Positions 1 to 8,121 of a stretch of DNA of 54,721 bases are shown here, piece after piece. Position numbers and translations under genes: made by a program. Position 1 is the stretch's first letter. Each line of letters starts with the position of its first letter. This stretch comes from Candidatus Thermoplasmatota archaeon. GTDB lineage: Archaea; Thermoplasmatota; Thermoplasmata; RBG-16-68-12; JAGMCJ01. Location of the stretch: the NCBI GenBank assembly GCA_022848865.1, contig JAJISE010000008.1:1-54721 (forward strand). The letters are read 5' to 3'. The notes below the pieces were generated by a model, which did no database searches, was not told where the DNA came from, and saw only the letters and a list, made by a program, of their open reading frames with translations.

Positions 1-819
1 TTCCCTTCGGTTGAACCTGAGGACGGCCAGTATCAGACAGACGACCAGATACCCTACCATGACAGCTACGCTTACCCAGACGTCAGGATAGAACTCGTGG
101 ATCGTCATCGTCTGGCCACTCATGGTCACCTCAAAGGAGCCATCCTGCGGATATGGGACGTTCCCGATGTAAGAGATCGTATCTCCCGCGAAGGTGATGA
201 AGAACCACGGCTTCACGCCGACGAAGGAGAGGATTTGCCCTATCATCGGCAGGATGAGGAAAAAGAGGAAGAACGTCAGTACGGTGGAGCCCATAGTGCC
301 CTTCATCACCGAACTTATGAGATATGCGACCCCCATCGCAGACGAGAGATAGAGAAGAGCCAGGAGGAACGAGTATGCGAACTCCACATCGATTGCTTTG
401 TAGATTCCACCTACAAAGAGGGCGATGAGACCGTAGTAGATGCATATCACCAAGATCGAGGCAATCATGCTCGCGCTGAACTTGCCCAGAGCGATTGTCG
501 ACCTCTTGACCGGGTTGGGGAATATCACGAATCCGGTCTTATGCTGGAATTCCGACACGAGAGCATCACTTCCGAAGAAGGTCGCGCACAACAGGATGAG
601 GATCCACGTGAAACTGAGGTATATCTGGGAGTACATCCCGAACTCGGGCGGGTAGTCGACACCGTACGCGGGAGGGACGAGAAGGATCAAGAAGAATATC
701 AAGAACACGATAGCGAGCATCGCCCAGAGCCTCCTCCTCCTGATATACCTGAAGATCTCATACCTCACGACGGTGACGAGCTGCTCGAAGTCCGTTGGAG
801 CCATGGTCTTCTGGTCCAC
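1..819 (-). CDS. ABC-2 type transporter permease, 3' end outside window
   Basis: This is the membrane subunit of an ABC-2 type exporter and partner of the ATPase just upstream. The 273 codons visible show a short cytoplasmic N-terminus rich in Arg (RYIRRRRLW), then several hydrophobic segments separated by short polar loops, with a soluble loop near residues 195-235, the usual ABC-2 topology. The reading frame is open at the window edge, so the C-terminus is missing. I chose the GTG at 819, one base after the ATPase stop, because GGAGGG lies 8 bases before it; an in-frame ATG at 804 is the alternative. The two genes are translationally coupled. Substrate cannot be told from the sequence. Confidence 0.85.
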   Translation of the reverse strand, partial: MDQKTMAPTDFEQLVTVVRYEIFRYIRRRRLWAMLAIVFLIFFLILLVPPAYGVDYPPEFGMYSQIYLSFTWILILLCATFFGSDALVSEFQHKTGFVIFPNPVKRSTIALGKFSASMIASILVICIYYGLIALFVGGIYKAIDVEFAYSFLLALLYLSSAMGVAYLISSVMKGTMGSTVLTFFLFFLILPMIGQILSFVGVKPWFFITFAGDTISYIGNVPYPQDGSFEVTMSGQTMTIHEFYPDVWVSVAVMVGYLVVCLILAVLRFNRRE

Positions 820-820
820 G

Positions 821-1756
821 CTATGACCCTCCCTCTATCATGCTCATGTAGAGGTCTTCGAGCTCCATTCCTGAGGACTTGAACGAAATAACTCCAACCC
901 CTTCGCCCACCAGCTTCGCCAGTATCTCCGCCCTCTCCTCGTTGCTTCCGTCGAATCGCAGAAGAACGACCTTTGGCTGGACGGCCTCGGCCTCGACAAC
1001 GCCTTCGGACGCTCTCAATGTGTCAAGGTGGCTTTCCGTGAGGTCCTCGACAGTCTGCAGCTCAATCTTCTTCGGGCCCATGAGCTTGCCTATGTTCTCG
1101 ACTTCGTCGAAGTAGATGAGCCTCCCCTTGTCCACCATGGCGACCCAGTCGCAGACCTCTTGTGCCTCGTACAGAAGATGAGAACTCATGAAGATCGTTC
1201 GCTTCTCCTTCTTGAGGTCCTTGATTATTTCTCGGACCTCGATCATTCCGCGCGGGTCGAGCCCGCTCGTCGGCTCGTCCAGTATCAGGACGGTGGGCTC
1301 GTGAAGTAAAGCCTGGGCGATTCCGAGCCTCTGCTTCATGCCCTTGGAGAACTTCCCTATCCTCGTCGTCGTCCACTCTTCCATGTGGACCTGTTCCAGG
1401 ACGCGTTTCGAACGATCTCTGATGTACTCCTCACCCATGCCACGCAGTTTTCCGAGGTAGTCCAGCGTCTCGATCGGTGTGAGATATGGATAGAACTCCG
1501 GTGTCTCGACAACGGAACCGACGTTCATGAGTGCGGACTTCGGGCTCTCTCGGATGTCAATCCCCTCCAAGTAAGCCTCCCCGGCGGTTGATCTTATCAG
1601 GCTCGTGAGTATCTTTATCGTGGTCGTCTTCCCCGCGCCATTGGGACCTATGAAGCCCACGCACACATCTGGCCCTATCGTCAAGGTCAGCTTCTCCAAG
1701 GCGGGGAACCCGTTGTACATTTTCGTCAAGCCGACGGTCTTGATGACCTCTCGCAT
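821..1756 (-). CDS. ABC transporter ATP-binding protein (exporter type)
   Basis: The nucleotide-binding subunit powers the adjacent ABC-2 permease. Walker A (GPNGAGKTT) is at residues 37-45, a signature-like SKGMKQR lies near residue 130, Walker B (LILDEPTSGLDP) follows, and the switch histidine is in SSHLL. About 90 residues follow the core, as in the CcmA/DrrA-like exporter ATPases. The start is set at ATG 1756 because a TATA-like element at 1780-1788 is centred 28 bases upstream, giving a leaderless message; a GTG at 1765 would lie too close to the TATA box. The gene is divergent from the PAC2 gene. Substrate unknown. Confidence 0.9.
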   Translation of the reverse strand: MREVIKTVGLTKMYNGFPALEKLTLTIGPDVCVGFIGPNGAGKTTTIKILTSLIRSTAGEAYLEGIDIRESPKSALMNVGSVVETPEFYPYLTPIETLDYLGKLRGMGEEYIRDRSKRVLEQVHMEEWTTTRIGKFSKGMKQRLGIAQALLHEPTVLILDEPTSGLDPRGMIEVREIIKDLKKEKRTIFMSSHLLYEAQEVCDWVAMVDKGRLIYFDEVENIGKLMGPKKIELQTVEDLTESHLDTLRASEGVVEAEAVQPKVVLLRFDGSNEERAEILAKLVGEGVGVISFKSSGMELEDLYMSMIEGGS

Positions 1757-1779
1757 TGACCACACAAAAGCAGGGACAG

Positions 1780-1788
1780 TATTTTAAG
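1780..1788 (-). promoter_or_regulatory. TATA box of ABC exporter operon
   Basis: CTTAAAATA on the minus strand is centred 28 bases upstream of ATG 1756, the spacing expected for a leaderless archaeal transcript. Confidence 0.55.
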
Positions 1789-1853
1789 CTTGATTGCGCG
1801 GTCCTCTCGAAAACGTTAAGTCTCGCGGAGGTCTTCCAGCAAAGGGAGATACG

Positions 1854-2621
1854 ATGGAGGACGACATAAGATTCCATGAGTACAAGAAGTGGGACTTCTC
1901 CAATTCCTTGGTCCTGACGAGTTTCCCCACGATCGGGCTCGTCAGCACGATAGCCGGGAGTTTTCTCGTGAAGACGCTCAAGATGGAGCTCGTGGGCGCG
2001 ATTATCTCCAGCAGGCTACCGCCCGTTGCGATAATACACGAGGGGAAGGTGTCCCCCGCCTTCAGGATGTACTCCACCTCGCAGAAGTGCGGGCCGGACA
2101 ATGAGTGCGACCAGCTGACGGTGCTGCTCTCGGAGTTCATGCCCAGGGCCGATGCCATCGAGCCTCTCGCGGTCAAGGTCCTGAACTGGGCGGTGGAGAA
2201 GGACGTGGGCTTCTTCGTTTCGCTCGAGGGCGTGAACTCGCCCGTCCCTCTCGTCGGGGACCCGAAGGTCTTCGGCGTCGGAAGCACGGCGCGGACGCAG
2301 AAGCTGATCAAGGAGTACGGTCTGGAACCGCTCAAGGATGGCATGGTCAGCGGGTTCCCGGGCGTGCTGTTATACCTGGCGGCGATGAAGGACCAGGGTG
2401 TTCTAGCGCTCCTGTCGGAGACGAGACCCGATTTCCCGGATGCGAGGGCGGCCGCGCGGATGCTCGAAGTACTCGGGAGGATGGTACCCAACCTGGAGAT
2501 CGATCCGGAGCCCCTGCTGAAGGAAGCGGAGCTCATCGAGCAGCAGATACTCGAGTCGATAGAGAACGCCAAGCCATCATCCCCGACGAGCCCCGAGATG
2601 CCGTCATCGATGTACGGATAG
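1854..2621 (+). CDS. PAC2 family protein (proteasome assembly chaperone-like)
   Basis: This 255-residue protein belongs to the archaeal PAC2/DUF75 family, ATP-grasp-associated and proteasome-assembly-chaperone-like proteins of largely unknown function. Family features visible are the early TSFPTIGLVSTIAGSFLV segment, a central GVNSPVPLVGDPKVFGVGST-like loop, and a C-terminal helical region ending in a low-complexity Ser/Pro tail. The frame extends upstream, but ATG 1854 has GGGAG 6 bases before it and a TATA-like TTAAG near 1817 that would place transcription start about 10 bases upstream. It stands alone between a divergent ABC operon and S3Ae, so context gives no further functional clue. 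Confidence 0.85.
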   Translation: MEDDIRFHEYKKWDFSNSLVLTSFPTIGLVSTIAGSFLVKTLKMELVGAIISSRLPPVAIIHEGKVSPAFRMYSTSQKCGPDNECDQLTVLLSEFMPRADAIEPLAVKVLNWAVEKDVGFFVSLEGVNSPVPLVGDPKVFGVGSTARTQKLIKEYGLEPLKDGMVSGFPGVLLYLAAMKDQGVLALLSETRPDFPDARAAARMLEVLGRMVPNLEIDPEPLLKEAELIEQQILESIENAKPSSPTSPEMPSSMYG

Positions 2622-2653
2622 GCCCGTCAGAGGTCCGAAGCCAGTCCGCAAAG

Positions 2654-2663
2654 TTATTTATAT
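2654..2663 (+). promoter_or_regulatory. TATA box of the S3Ae gene
   Basis: TTATTTATAT lies about 40 bases before the S3Ae ATG. Transcription would begin near 2684, leaving a short leader that contains GGAG, so this gene uses a Shine-Dalgarno site rather than a leaderless start. Confidence 0.6.
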
Positions 2664-2697
2664 CGTCCCAATTATGAGTGCGACCCGGAGAATCTGA

Positions 2698-3594
2698 ATG
2701 GCAAAGAAGTCCCGAACAGCTGCACGGAAAGTCAAGGACAAATGGAAGTCCAAGACGTGGTACAACATCATTGCGCCCGAGATGTTCGACAGCCGCATCC
2801 TCGGCGAGACCCCAGCGGACTCGCCCGAGAAGCTGATCAATCGCGTGACGGAGGTGACAGTGCAGGACATCACAGGCGACTTCAGCAAGATGCATATCAA
2901 GCTCAGGTTCAAGGTCCACGACGTGAGGGGAGGCGACGCCTACACGTACTTCATCGGTCACGACATGACGAGCGACTACATCCGAAGGCTCACTCGCAGG
3001 AAGAAGTCGAGAACGGACGGGACGTTCGACGTGATGACCAAGGATGACAACCTCATCAGGATCAAGCCCATGGCGATCGCGGAAAGGAGGATACAGTCCT
3101 CGAAGCAGTCAGCCATCAGGAAGAAGATGGAGGGCATAGTGAGGTCCGAAGCCTCCGGGAAGATCCTCAGCGAGCTGGTCCGGGTGATGATCATGGGAGA
3201 GATGTCCAAGAAGATCGCCGTGGCGTGCAGGAGCATCCAGCCGTTGCAGAGGGTCGAGATTCGCAAGTCTGAACTGTTGAGGATATCCAAGCTTCCCGAC
3301 ATCCCCGAGAAGGCGCCGGAGGAGGAGCCTGAGGAGCCACCCGCCACCGAAGAGCCGGAGGAGGGCGAGGAGCCCGCTGAAGAGACTCCCGAGGAGCCTG
3401 AGGCCGCGGAAGAGACGCCGGAGACCGCCCCCGAGGAATCCGATGTAGCGGAAGAGGCGCCTGAAGAGACTCCGGAAGAAGCCCCGGAAGAGGCTCCAGA
3501 GGAGCCCGAGGTTCCGGAAGAGCCGGTGGAAGCCTCCGAGGAAACGGTCGAGCCCGCGGAAGATGTCGAGGAAGAGGAACCCGCCGAGTCCTAG
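2698..3594 (+). CDS. rps3ae: 30S ribosomal protein S3Ae (eS1) with long acidic C-terminal tail
   Basis: Residues 1 to about 203 match archaeal/eukaryotic S3Ae (eS1): a basic N-terminus, then segments such as WKSKTWYNIIAPEMF, FKVHDVRGGDAYTYFIGHD and KPMAIAERRIQSSKQSAIR. eS1 sits on the platform of the small subunit near the mRNA exit. Usual archaeal length is about 195-230 residues; here a further roughly 95 residues are almost entirely Glu, Pro, Ala and Thr in short EEAPEE-like repeats. Start and SD (CGGAG) are clear. The tRNA-Met begins one base after the stop codon, so the two may share a transcript. The tail is encoded in frame without break and is probably disordered; its role is unknown. 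Confidence 0.95.
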   Translation: MAKKSRTAARKVKDKWKSKTWYNIIAPEMFDSRILGETPADSPEKLINRVTEVTVQDITGDFSKMHIKLRFKVHDVRGGDAYTYFIGHDMTSDYIRRLTRRKKSRTDGTFDVMTKDDNLIRIKPMAIAERRIQSSKQSAIRKKMEGIVRSEASGKILSELVRVMIMGEMSKKIAVACRSIQPLQRVEIRKSELLRISKLPDIPEKAPEEEPEEPPATEEPEEGEEPAEETPEEPEAAEETPETAPEESDVAEEAPEETPEEAPEEAPEEPEVPEEPVEASEETVEPAEDVEEEEPAES

Positions 3595-3595
3595 T

Positions 3596-3697
3596 GTCGG
3601 GGTGGCTCAGCCTGGTGGAGCGCCAGACTCATAGGGTTCGTTCGAAGAGCGCTCCTTGGAAATCTGGAGGTCGCGGGTTCAAAGCCCGCCCCCGACA
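3596..3697 (+). tRNA. tRNA-Met (CAU) with 28-nt intron
   Basis: A complete cloverleaf can be drawn: acceptor GTCGGGG with CCCCGAC, D-arm GCTC/GAGC, anticodon stem CCAGA with TCTGG, T-arm GCGGG-TTCAAAG-CCCGC, discriminator A, no encoded CCA. The loop CTCATA carries anticodon CAT at 3630-3632. Restoring a 7-base loop requires removing 3634-3661, which begins right after position 37, the canonical archaeal intron site. The G1-C72 acceptor pair argues against initiator tRNA; elongator Met is the best match, with tRNA-Ile2 (lysidine/agmatidine-type CAU) the alternative. I did not find a textbook bulge-helix-bulge by eye. Confidence 0.92.
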
Positions 3698-3778
3698 CCT
3701 ATTCTGAGAAAAGACAGTGCCCGCGCTCTCGCAACTGACTAGATGCGTCCTCCCGCGAACCGCACATGCGCCAGCGGA

Positions 3779-4039
3779 TCAGTCCTCGATGACCTTGTAC
3801 ACGAAATCGTTGGGACGGACCCTCTCGGCGACCTTGATGCCCACCGACTGACCTGGAGTTGCCTCCTGGATTGGGTTCCTGTCGATCTCCATGGACTCCA
3901 CGGTCAGAGTGAGGTCGGTCGTCGCACCCTGTATGGCTATCTCGTCCCCTACCTTCAGGGTGCCCTCCTCGATCTGGATGGCGGCGACCATGGGCTTCGC
4001 GAAGTACTTGAACACCCTCCCGACTTTCATCTTCTCCAT
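3779..4039 (-). CDS. Elongation-factor domain 2-like small protein
   Basis: This stand-alone beta-barrel of about 86 residues resembles domain 2 of EF-Tu/EF-1A and IF2 (IEEGTLKVGDEIAIQG, ATPGQSVGIKVAERVRPNDFVYKV). Archaea commonly carry such small translation-factor-like proteins without the GTPase domain; their function is not established. The frame also offers an ATG at 4060, but the TATA element TTTTTATC at 4072-4079 is centred about 35 bases from ATG 4039 and only about 16 from 4060, so 4039 (MEKMKVG) is preferred. Confidence 0.75.
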   Translation of the reverse strand: MEKMKVGRVFKYFAKPMVAAIQIEEGTLKVGDEIAIQGATTDLTLTVESMEIDRNPIQEATPGQSVGIKVAERVRPNDFVYKVIED

Positions 4040-4079
4040 GTAACCAACCGAGAACAACATCGGTTTGAACGATAAAAAG

Positions 4080-4442
4080 TCATCGTTCCGAGGGGAGGGA
4101 CGTGAGGGATAGGAGGCCCGCGGAGAGCGAGAGGAGTCCGCCGAAGAAGCTTCCCGTGTCGCCGACCCAGATGAGCACGATCCCCAGCGCGATGGCGGAG
4201 ATGCCCACGACGCGCGGGTGCCTGTCGAGAAAGACGAGGGATGTCATGATGAGGGCGCCCACGAGGTTCATCGCGTAGATGCCGACGTCGTAGAGCGTGT
4301 TCTTGCACCCGATTGTCTCCGCAAAGTAGGTGTCCATGCATATGTCGCGCAGCCACAACATGAGGACTCCCAGTATGACGCAGAGAACAGCGCCCACCAG
4401 CAAGATCCTCTGGACCAGGCTGAGACGCCTTCGAATGGGCAT
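4080..4442 (-). CDS. Hypothetical four-helix membrane protein
   Basis: The 120 residues contain a basic N-terminus (MPIRRRLSL) and about four hydrophobic segments at roughly 12-31, 53-70, 78-95 and 98-114, with a short extracytoplasmic loop holding two Cys (DICMDT, GCKNT) that could form a disulfide. No family was recognised. A TATA-like TATTAAG lies about 30 bases before the ATG, suggesting its own leaderless transcript. It reads in the same direction as the elongation-factor-like gene, 40 bases upstream of it. Confidence 0.6.
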   Translation of the reverse strand: MPIRRRLSLVQRILLVGAVLCVILGVLMLWLRDICMDTYFAETIGCKNTLYDVGIYAMNLVGALIMTSLVFLDRHPRVVGISAIALGIVLIWVGDTGSFFGGLLSLSAGLLSLTSLPSER

Positions 4443-4474
4443 TCAAGAGACGGATTGCTTCGGGCTTCTTAATA

Positions 4475-4618
4475 CTACTCTTGGCTTGTGTCGCTTTCAT
4501 CCACATGCTTCGGCTGTACCTGTAACCGAGAACGAGGAGTCGCCCGCACCGTGAGGAGACTACGTCCCCTCCAGGGGATCTTGTGGATGGTCCAGACGAA
4601 GATCACTATCGTATGCAC
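4475..4618 (-). CDS. Possible 47-residue ORF in intergenic region (weak)
   Basis: A GTG-started frame of 48 codons fills part of the 237-base gap between the membrane protein and the Sm gene. A TATA-like element (GATTTAAAG, minus strand, 4657-4666) would start a transcript near 4635 with GAGG just before the GTG. The predicted peptide begins MHTIVIFVWTIHKIP and then becomes Arg-rich, which is also what non-coding GC-rich DNA yields. No family recognised. I list it because the gap holds nothing else, apart from a small CCCCT/AGGGG hairpin at 4565-4576. Confidence 0.2.
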   Translation of the reverse strand: MHTIVIFVWTIHKIPWRGRSLLTVRATPRSRLQVQPKHVDESDTSQE

Positions 4619-4656
4619 ATGAGAGCCTCGGTAGGCAAGGCGTTGGCGGGGCAAAT

Positions 4657-4666
4657 CTTTAAATCG
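4657..4666 (+). promoter_or_regulatory. TATA box of the Sm-like gene
   Basis: CTTTAAATC is centred near 4661. Transcription would begin near 4687, after the first in-frame ATG (4680) and before ATG 4701, so it helps set the start codon. The element is nearly symmetric and could serve both strands. Confidence 0.5.
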
Positions 4667-4700
4667 GCGCGCTCATTACATGCCTGGGAAGGGGACTATC

Positions 4701-4916
4701 ATGGTTTTGCCCACGAAGGTATTGGAGAATGCGCTCAATAGGGAGATACTTCTAGTTTTGAAAGACAGCAGAGTGCTCGAAGGGAAGCTGGTGGGTTTCG
4801 ACGAGTACATGAACCTCGTGCTGGAGGATACCGAGGAGACGAAGGAGGAGCAGGTCCGAAGGCTCGGGACCGTTGTTCTCCGCGGGAACAACGTCGTCAC
4901 GATAAGCCCCAAGTGA
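4701..4916 (+). CDS. Sm-like (LSm) archaeal protein
   Basis: A small Sm-fold protein that forms ring oligomers binding U-rich RNA. The Sm1 motif (VLKDSRVLEGKLVGFDEYMNLVLEDTEE) and the Sm2 motif (VVLRGNNVVTISP) are both present, including the RG of Sm2 that contacts RNA. Length, about 71 residues, fits the family. An ATG at 4680 would add seven residues (MPGKGTI), but the TATA position and the GGGGA 6 bases before 4701 support the shorter form. Archaeal Sm genes are often next to ribosomal protein L37e; here the downstream gene is instead a nucleotidyltransferase. Confidence 0.88.
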   Translation: MVLPTKVLENALNREILLVLKDSRVLEGKLVGFDEYMNLVLEDTEETKEEQVRRLGTVVLRGNNVVTISPK

Positions 4917-4953
4917 ACAAAGGTTGATAAATCCCAAGACCCTTGTCCGGGCG

Positions 4954-5976
4954 ATGCAGGCGGTCCTTCTTGTTGGCGGTCTTGGAACGAGGCTCAGGCC
5001 TCTGACGTATTCCAGACCGAAGCCTCTTCTGCCATTGCTGAACCGGCCCATGGTCTCCTACCTCTTGGACCTGCTTCCCGATTTCGTCAACGAGGTGATC
5101 GTGCCCGTGAGCTACATGTCGCGGCGGATGCGGGACTACTTCAACTCGCTCCATGACGGCAGGAACTACGTCGTCGTTCACGAGGTCGAGCCCCTCGGGA
5201 CGGGAGGGGCGCTGGCCAATGTGGCCGATCACCTGACGGATGATTTTCTTGTGTTCAACGGTGACATCGTCAGCTCGATCGACATCAAGTCCCTCATCGA
5301 CTTCCACAGGGAGAAAGAAGGTGTCGGGACCATCGCGCTCTGGGATGTCGAGAATCCCGAGGCCTTCGGGATCGTGCAGATGGACGAGGATGACCGGATA
5401 ACGTTGTTCAAGGAGAAGCCCAGAGGGAGCGAGATAGTCTCGCACAAGGCGAACGCGGGCATCTACGTGCTCAACGAGAGCGTCCTGAACGACATTCCGG
5501 CAGAGAAGGTCGTCTCCCTCGAGCGGGAGGTCTTCCCGGAGCAGGTCAGGGAGGGGCTCTTCGGCTTCGGCTTCGAGGGTTACTGGGTCGACTGCGGGAC
5601 AACGGAGAACTTCCTGTCTGCCAGCGGTATGCTGATGGACTACTTCGGCACGGACGTGTCTAAGGAGGCCCTTCTGGGGAAGAACGTGAAGGAGGAGCAC
5701 CCCATCGTCATCGGTCAGGGGTCGAAAGTCTCTGGCGGACAAATCGGACCGCGAGTCTGTCTGGGCAATGACGTGGAGGTCAAAGGTGCGTCGCTGTCGG
5801 AGAGCGTGATCATGGACTCGACGACGATCGGCAAGGACGTGACGGTGACCTCGTCCATAATCGGAAAGCACTGCGTGGTCCCCGACAAGTGCGTCATCGA
5901 GAGGTCCGTGATCGCCGACGACTACGAGCTGGAGAAGGGCGAGAAGGTCATGGGCCGGAAGGTCGGTATGAGATGA
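4954..5976 (+). CDS. Nucleotidyltransferase (sugar-1-phosphate NDP transferase) with left-handed beta-helix
   Basis: This enzyme activates a sugar 1-phosphate with an NTP, producing an NDP-sugar for glycan or glycosylation pathways. The N-terminal Rossmann-like domain begins with MQAVLLVGGLGTRLRPLT, the nucleotide-binding signature, followed by the KPLLPLLNRPM loop and the catalytic FNGDIV. The C-terminal third contains hexapeptide-like repeats (VIGQGSKVSGGQIGPRVCLG) typical of a left-handed beta-helix. ATG 4954 is 26 bases after a TATA-like GATAAAT, so the message is leaderless. The stop overlaps the ATG of the phosphohexomutase (ATGA), a classic pairing of mutase and pyrophosphorylase. Sugar could be mannose, glucose or GlcNAc. 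Confidence 0.88.
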   Translation: MQAVLLVGGLGTRLRPLTYSRPKPLLPLLNRPMVSYLLDLLPDFVNEVIVPVSYMSRRMRDYFNSLHDGRNYVVVHEVEPLGTGGALANVADHLTDDFLVFNGDIVSSIDIKSLIDFHREKEGVGTIALWDVENPEAFGIVQMDEDDRITLFKEKPRGSEIVSHKANAGIYVLNESVLNDIPAEKVVSLEREVFPEQVREGLFGFGFEGYWVDCGTTENFLSASGMLMDYFGTDVSKEALLGKNVKEEHPIVIGQGSKVSGGQIGPRVCLGNDVEVKGASLSESVIMDSTTIGKDVTVTSSIIGKHCVVPDKCVIERSVIADDYELEKGEKVMGRKVGMR

Positions 5977-7343
5977 CCAGGCTCTTCGGGACGAACGGCG
6001 TCAGGGGTGTAGTGAACGAGATGATGACGATTGGCCTCGCGACCGACCTGAGCAGGGCCATCGGTACGTTTTTTGGCGGGGGCAATGTCGCCATCGGCTG
6101 CGACACGAGAACATCAGCGGACATGCTCAAGTCCGCGTCCGTATCCGGCCTCCTCTCGGCTGGCTGCTCCGTGATCGACCTCTCCATCGTGCCGTCCCCG
6201 ACGTTGCAGCTGGAGGTGAAGAACGGCGACTATTCCGGCGGGATCATAATCACCGCCTCGCACAATCCTCCCGAGTTCAACGGAATCAAGTGCGTCGATG
6301 CCGAGGGTATGGAGATGGACAAGGCGGGCGAGGAGGCCATCGAGGACATCTACTTCTCGAAGCGATTTCTCACTGTTGGATGGGAGGACTACAGGAACCG
6401 CGAGGAGAAGGTCGACGCCGTTAACAATTACATCTCGTCCATACTGGGGAACGTGGACGTGGAGTCCGTCAAGCGGGCGAAACCTAAGGTCGTCCTCGAC
6501 TGCGCGAACGGCGCCGCATACCTCTCCTCTCCTCGGCTACTCGAACGCCTGGGATGCGAGACGGTGCTGCTGAACGAGGTCCCGGACGGCACATTCCCCG
6601 GTCACGATTCGGAGCCGATCCAGGAGAACCTCGCCGAGCTGATGGAAGTCGTTGCGGACTCCGATGCGGTCCTCGGGATCGCGCACGATGGCGACGCGGA
6701 CAGGTCCGTGTTCGTCGACGAGAATGGCAACTACGTCCCCGGGGACAAGAGCCTGGCGCTGATCGCGAAGAGGACAGTGGAGGAGAAATCAGGCGGGCTC
6801 GTTGTCACGCCAGTGAGCTCATCGAGCTGTGTCGAAGAGGCCGTGACGAAGTCTGGCGGGGAGATCAGGTACACGGCCGTGGGTTCTCCGATAGTCGCGA
6901 GGGTGATGAAAGCGACGGGCGCCGTCTTTGGCGGGGAGGAGAACGGCGGTCTGATCTTTCCAGAGCATCAGTACTGCAGGGACGGAGGCATGGCAGCGGC
7001 GAAGGTCATCGAGCTTATGGCTCTCTCCGGAGAGCGGCTGTCGAGCCTTCTGCAGGAAGTGCCCGTCTATCACAACTTGAAGAAGAAGATCCACTGCCCC
7101 AACGAGATCAAGTCCGAGGTCCTCGAAGGGCTCTCCAGCGAGTTCGAAGGAAAGGAGATCGACACGACCGACGGTGTGAAGGTACTCTACCCGGACGGTT
7201 GGATTCTCGTGAGGCCATCGGGGACCGAGCCGCTCTTCAGAGTGTTCGCGGAATCGAAATCACAGGGAAGAGCGAAGGAGCTCGCGGACGAAGGAGTGAG
7301 AATAATCACCGAACTGATCGAGTCTAGACTGAAAGGCTCATAA
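5973..7343 (+). CDS. Phosphohexomutase, GlmM/ManB family
   Basis: This interconverts 6-phospho and 1-phospho hexoses, feeding the upstream nucleotidyltransferase. All four alpha-D-phosphohexomutase signatures are visible in order: the active serine loop TASHNP near residue 93, the metal loop DGDADR near residue 240, the sugar loop GEENGG near 320, and the phosphate-binding loop RPSGTEP near 415. Length 456 residues is typical. The early LFGTNGVRG resembles bacterial and archaeal phosphoglucosamine mutase (GlmM), but phosphomannomutase activity is equally possible. It starts at the ATGA overlap with the previous gene, and its last 20 bases overlap the end of the convergent DUF92 gene. Confidence 0.9.
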   Translation: MTRLFGTNGVRGVVNEMMTIGLATDLSRAIGTFFGGGNVAIGCDTRTSADMLKSASVSGLLSAGCSVIDLSIVPSPTLQLEVKNGDYSGGIIITASHNPPEFNGIKCVDAEGMEMDKAGEEAIEDIYFSKRFLTVGWEDYRNREEKVDAVNNYISSILGNVDVESVKRAKPKVVLDCANGAAYLSSPRLLERLGCETVLLNEVPDGTFPGHDSEPIQENLAELMEVVADSDAVLGIAHDGDADRSVFVDENGNYVPGDKSLALIAKRTVEEKSGGLVVTPVSSSSCVEEAVTKSGGEIRYTAVGSPIVARVMKATGAVFGGEENGGLIFPEHQYCRDGGMAAAKVIELMALSGERLSSLLQEVPVYHNLKKKIHCPNEIKSEVLEGLSSEFEGKEIDTTDGVKVLYPDGWILVRPSGTEPLFRVFAESKSQGRAKELADEGVRIITELIESRLKGS

Positions 7344-8121
7344 GCCAATTGAAGAAGTTGGAGTGCAGCACGAACCAGGTCAGAACTGCCCCGATGGACA
7401 CCGTGAGGAGGTTGTTGGTCTTTTTCGTAAGCCAGCCCCTCGTCTCCAGCGTCGCCCCGAACACGCTATCGATCTGACAGCCGACGAAGCCGATCACGAG
7501 CGGGATGACGATCACGAGCGGATTCATGGGCATCGTGTCCGTGAGGAGTGCGAGGAACACCCAGCCCATGACCGCCGTGTAGGCTGACGCGGCCAGCGCG
7601 GAGAGATTCCCGAGCCTTGACACGCCACCGTTCGTCCCCGGTGGGACCCTCTTGAGCGTTGTGATCAGATAGGTCCTGTCGCTCAGGACACCGATCTCGC
7701 TCGCAAGAGTATCCGCTGCGGCCACCGCTATGGCCGACACGAAGATAATGCCAGTATGCTCCAGGGGAAAGGGCTCGACCGCCATGCTCTGGGCTATGAA
7801 CGGCAGAAAGGCTATCGCTGCCGGTACAAGCCCGTTCGCGACGACATTCGCCCCTCCCCGCTCGCCCTTCACGCCTTCCTGGACGCCCTTCTTCTCCTTG
7901 AGCGCGAACTTGTAGCGCGTTGCCGCGAAGCTGGTCAGGAGGAATATCAGAAGGAGGATGAGCCACGCTATGTGACCAAAGACACCTATGACGAAGCCCA
8001 CTCCGAAGGCCGTGGCGGCGCCCTCCTTGTTGAGCACTTCCTTGCGGTAGGCCAGGAAGCTCAGGACCCCGCAGACGATCGCGACCGTCGGAATTGCGAC
8101 CTCGATTGGCCAGTCCAACAC
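7324..8121 (-). CDS. DUF92 family integral membrane protein
   Basis: A multi-span membrane protein of the DUF92/TMEM19 family, related to plant VTE6 phytyl-phosphate kinase; that suggests, but does not prove, an isoprenoid-phosphate role. Six or seven hydrophobic segments are visible, with the family hallmarks LNKEGAATAFGVGFVIG near residue 33, a DTLASEIG motif in the middle, and TNGGVSRLGN. A TTG at 8130 opens the frame, but the TATA box TTTTTATATC is centred 27 bases from GTG 8121, so the leaderless start at 8121 is preferred. It converges on the phosphohexomutase with a 20-base overlap. Confidence 0.82.
   Translation of the reverse strand: MLDWPIEVAIPTVAIVCGVLSFLAYRKEVLNKEGAATAFGVGFVIGVFGHIAWLILLLIFLLTSFAATRYKFALKEKKGVQEGVKGERGGANVVANGLVPAAIAFLPFIAQSMAVEPFPLEHTGIIFVSAIAVAAADTLASEIGVLSDRTYLITTLKRVPPGTNGGVSRLGNLSALAASAYTAVMGWVFLALLTDTMPMNPLVIVIPLVIGFVGCQIDSVFGATLETRGWLTKKTNNLLTVSIGAVLTWFVLHSNFFNWLMSLSV

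Noticed and set aside
97-882. Plus-strand 261-residue frame opposite the ABC permease
   Set aside because: The minus strand gives a continuous membrane protein with typical ABC-2 pattern; this frame is rich in His, Asp, Glu and Arg, the usual antisense shadow.
2105-2677. Plus-strand frame inside the PAC2 gene
   Set aside because: It overlaps the PAC2 frame throughout and has Arg/Gly-rich shadow composition.
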